DNA of 5,911 nt from an uncultured Clostridia bacterium (GTDB lineage: Bacteria > Bacillota > Clostridia > Christensenellales > Maliibacteriaceae). Positions within the stretch are counted from its first letter, which is position 1. Every line of letters begins with the position of its first letter. Shown piece by piece: positions 5,093-5,911 of this stretch. The position numbers and the translations under genes are program-made. The notes beneath the pieces are model-generated. The model ran no database searches, was not told the origin of the DNA, and worked only from the letters and a program-made list of their open reading frames with translations. Where the stretch lies: the NCBI GenBank assembly GCA_934613185.1, contig CAKTSO010000120.1:1-5911 (forward strand), given 5' to 3'.

Positions 5093-5911
5093 GGATATCA
5101 AAAAAGTACTCGTCATCGGTTCCGGTCCCATCGTCATCGGCCAGGCGGCCGAGTTCGACTACGCGGGCGCGCAGGCCTGCCGCGTGTTGAAAGACGCGGG
5201 CGTGGACGTCGTCCTCGTCAACTCCAACCCCGCCACGATCATGACGGACAAGGCGCTGGCGGACGAGATCTATCTGGAGCCGCTGACGATCGAGACCGTC
5301 AAGCGCATCATCGAAAAAGAAAAGCCCGACAGCATTCTTGCGGGTCTCGGCGGCCAGACGGGTCTGACGCTGGCGATGCAGCTTGACAAAGAGGGCTTCC
5401 TTGCCTCGCATAACGTCCGTCTGCTCGGCACGAATGCCGAGGCGATCGACAAGGCCGAAGACCGCCAGATGTTCAAGGACACGATGGAGGCCATCGGCGA
5501 GCCGGTCATTCCTTCCGACATCGCCATGAGCATCGATCATGCGCTCGAGATCGCGGACAAGATCGGCTATCCCGTCATCGTCCGTCCCGCGTTCACGCTG
5601 GGCGGCGCGGGCGGCGGCGTCGCGTACGACGAAGAAGAGCTGCGCCATATCGCAAAGACCGGCCTCGACGCTTCGCCGATCACGCAGATCCTCGTTGAAA
5701 AATACATCTTCGGCTGGAAAGAGATCGAGTTTGAGACCATGCGCGACGCGGCGGGCAACGTCATCGCCGTCTGCTCGATGGAAAACTTCGACCCCGTCGG
5801 CGTGCATACGGGTGACTCGATCGTCGCCGCGCCCGCGCTGACGCTTTCCGACCGCGAATATCAGATGCTGCGCAGCGCGAGCTTGAATATCATCTCCGCC
5901 CTCGGCATCGT
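5079..5911 (+). CDS. carB: Carbamoyl-phosphate synthetase, large subunit, N-terminal part (runs off window)
   Basis: ATP-grasp synthetase that makes carbamoyl phosphate from bicarbonate, CarA-derived ammonia and two ATP. The window holds 277 complete codons plus 2 nt; the family length is about 1,060-1,070 residues. Present are the pre-ATP-grasp region (VLVIGSGPIVIGQAAEFDYAGAQA, 10-33; VNSNPATIMTD, 47-57) and part of the first, carboxyphosphate-forming ATP-grasp domain. Arg129 (AEDRQMF), Arg169 (VIVRPAF), the glycine loop GGAGGG (175-180), Glu215 (GWKEIE) and Asn236 (SMENFD) match active-site positions of the E. coli enzyme. The alignment to E. coli is almost gap-free here. The start ATG 5079 lies within the end of carA, with AGGAGGA (5064-5070) 8 nt upstream. 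The second ATP-grasp half and the allosteric domain are outside the window. Confidence 0.97.
   Translation, partial: MPLCKDIKKVLVIGSGPIVIGQAAEFDYAGAQACRVLKDAGVDVVLVNSNPATIMTDKALADEIYLEPLTIETVKRIIEKEKPDSILAGLGGQTGLTLAMQLDKEGFLASHNVRLLGTNAEAIDKAEDRQMFKDTMEAIGEPVIPSDIAMSIDHALEIADKIGYPVIVRPAFTLGGAGGGVAYDEEELRHIAKTGLDASPITQILVEKYIFGWKEIEFETMRDAAGNVIAVCSMENFDPVGVHTGDSIVAAPALTLSDREYQMLRSASLNIISALGI

Noticed and set aside
3860..5137. Long minus-strand open frame (425 codons) opposite carA
   Set aside because: It is the complement of a clear carA gene in GC-rich DNA, where strong codon bias keeps antisense frames open. The translation shows no recognisable motif and its composition is rich in Arg, His, Ala and Asp, as expected of a shadow frame.
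5052..5807. Minus-strand open frame opposite carB
   Set aside because: carB on the plus strand aligns almost without gaps to the known enzyme; the antisense frame is a by-product.

Overview
This window is a GC-rich stretch in which every gene is on the plus strand. It carries arginine and carbamoyl-phosphate metabolism genes wrapped around a polar amino-acid ABC transporter. Order: the 3' end of argH (argininosuccinate lyase); a lipoprotein solute-binding protein, a permease and an ATPase of the polar amino-acid uptake family; ornithine carbamoyltransferase (argF); then carA and the first 277 codons of carB (carbamoyl-phosphate synthetase). The binding protein is a lipoprotein, the Shine-Dalgarno sequences are strong (AGGAGG or close to it), and an element resembling the Bacillus ARG box precedes carA. 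Together these suggest a GC-rich member of the Bacillota, probably a Clostridia-like anaerobe. That assignment is inference; nothing in the window fixes the taxon.

Layout. 1-435: C-terminal part of ArgH. 517-1293: solute-binding lipoprotein. 1317-1350: a hairpin that probably lowers transcription into the rest of the transporter. 1384-2082: permease, overlapping by 14 nt the ATPase at 2069-2791. 2805-2829: a perfect 9-bp hairpin. 2856-3848: ornithine carbamoyltransferase. 3849-4015: a 167-nt gap, the most information-rich noncoding part of the window. 4016-5092: carA, overlapping by 14 nt carB, which starts at 5079 and runs off the end of the window.

How the genes work together. CarA and CarB make carbamoyl phosphate from glutamine, bicarbonate and ATP. 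Ornithine carbamoyltransferase joins it to ornithine to give citrulline. ArgH carries out the last step, splitting argininosuccinate into arginine and fumarate. The transporter probably imports a related amino acid (arginine, ornithine or glutamine are the reasonable candidates), so uptake and synthesis would be encoded together. argG is not in the window.

The main thing to check is the gap before carA. It holds a possible ArgR/AhrC ARG box, a 16-codon open frame with three arginine codons, and three GC-rich segments that can fold in mutually exclusive ways. The last fold is a terminator-like hairpin with a T-rich tail ending only 29 nt before the carA start codon. The arrangement fits arginine-responsive transcription attenuation of carAB. 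The caveat is that GC-rich hairpin arms tend to encode Ala and Arg by chance, and the leader frame has no clear ribosome binding site.
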